Source: a bacterium
Lineage (GTDB): Bacteria; 4484-113; JALSIF01
Assembly: GCA_026981635.1 (NCBI GenBank)
Contig: JALSIF010000201.1
Coordinates: 1 to 14,698, forward strand
Direction of reading: 5' to 3'
DNA length: 14,698 bases
Part shown: one piece after another, positions 14,509-14,698 of the stretch
How the letters are laid out: every line of letters begins with the position of its first letter
Numbering within the stretch: the stretch's first letter is position 1
Notes under the pieces: model-generated
What the model was told of the DNA's origin: nothing
Seen by the model: only the letters and a program-made list of their open reading frames with translations
Database searches by the model: none
Program-made: the position numbers and the translations under genes

Positions 14509-14698
14509 CTAGTTGCGGGGAGGAAGTGGCAGGTTGCGGAGAGCTTCAGCTACCTCGCGGATGAGCTTCCTGCCCTGCTCGGTGGGCAGGAGGCATAGGG
14601 TATGGGGGGAGGCGGGGACGGGCTTGACCAGCTCCCTGGTGATGAGCACCCGCGCGGGAGCCTCCTCCCCCCGGGGAGGGCAATAGGGGTGTTTCCCC
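14509..14698 (-). CDS. C-terminal end of an unrecognised protein (cut by the window edge)
   Basis: The frame is open from the right edge to the TAG at 14509-14511 and gives the last 62 residues of a protein. They include a Cys/Pro-containing stretch (KHPYCPPRGEEAPARV), a short strand-like LITRELVKP, and a final helix-forming segment (TEQGRKLIREVAEALRNL) before the end LPLPPRN. I do not recognise the family. It lies 22 bases before ftsY on the same strand, so the two could be co-transcribed. Sense-strand codon structure and the absence of a better frame support a real gene, but the fragment is short. Confidence 0.55.
   Translation of the reverse strand, partial: GKHPYCPPRGEEAPARVLITRELVKPVPASPHTLCLLPTEQGRKLIREVAEALRNLPLPPRN

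Overview
The window is a gene-dense stretch of GC-rich bacterial chromosome (about 60% G+C by eye) holding eleven genes, two of them cut by the window ends. Intergenic gaps are under 100 bases. Housekeeping genes (a Xer recombinase, folE, ftsY), Shine-Dalgarno sites of the GGAGG type and ATG/GTG/TTG starts show that it is bacterial. The host phylum cannot be fixed. Operons of BatA-like and double-vWA membrane proteins would fit Chloroflexota, Armatimonadota or a similar lineage, but this is a guess. I see no tRNA, rRNA, CRISPR array or insertion sequence.

Left block, 1-10561. The C-terminal part of a XerD-like recombinase (+ strand) runs into the tail of a five-gene operon on the - strand. 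In transcription order the operon encodes a BatA-like vWA protein (10197-8353), a large double-vWA protein with a glutamine-amidotransferase-like domain between the vWA domains (8356-5342), a membrane-anchored PQQ-type beta-propeller (5345-4017), an ABC-2 type permease (TTG start, 3967-3083) and a signal-peptide protein with two central membrane helices (3086-486). Three of the four junctions are 4-base start/stop overlaps, so the genes are probably translationally coupled and their products may form one envelope complex. No ABC ATPase, MoxR ATPase or DUF58 protein, the usual partners of such proteins, lies in the window. A small unknown gene (10561-10262) precedes the operon on the same strand.

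Middle block, 10627-13525, + strand: a Gfo/Idh/MocA-type dehydrogenase resembling UDP-GlcNAc 3-dehydrogenases, a 6-pyruvoyltetrahydropterin synthase of the mammalian-like CNNxxGHGHNY type, GTP cyclohydrolase I (folE), and a small stand-alone protein that I read as a divergent class II glutamine amidotransferase (Cys2 nucleophile). FolE followed by PTPS is the first half of tetrahydrobiopterin synthesis and also the start of the queuosine/7-deazaguanine route.

Right block, 13515-14698, - strand: ftsY, the signal recognition particle receptor GTPase, overlaps the end of the amidotransferase-like gene by 11 bases. It is preceded by the end of an unrecognised gene. ftsY has no Shine-Dalgarno site but has an extended -10 box 8 bases before its ATG.

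The best candidate for an undescribed system is the five-gene vWA/propeller/permease operon. The amidotransferase-like protein beside the pterin genes is the second.
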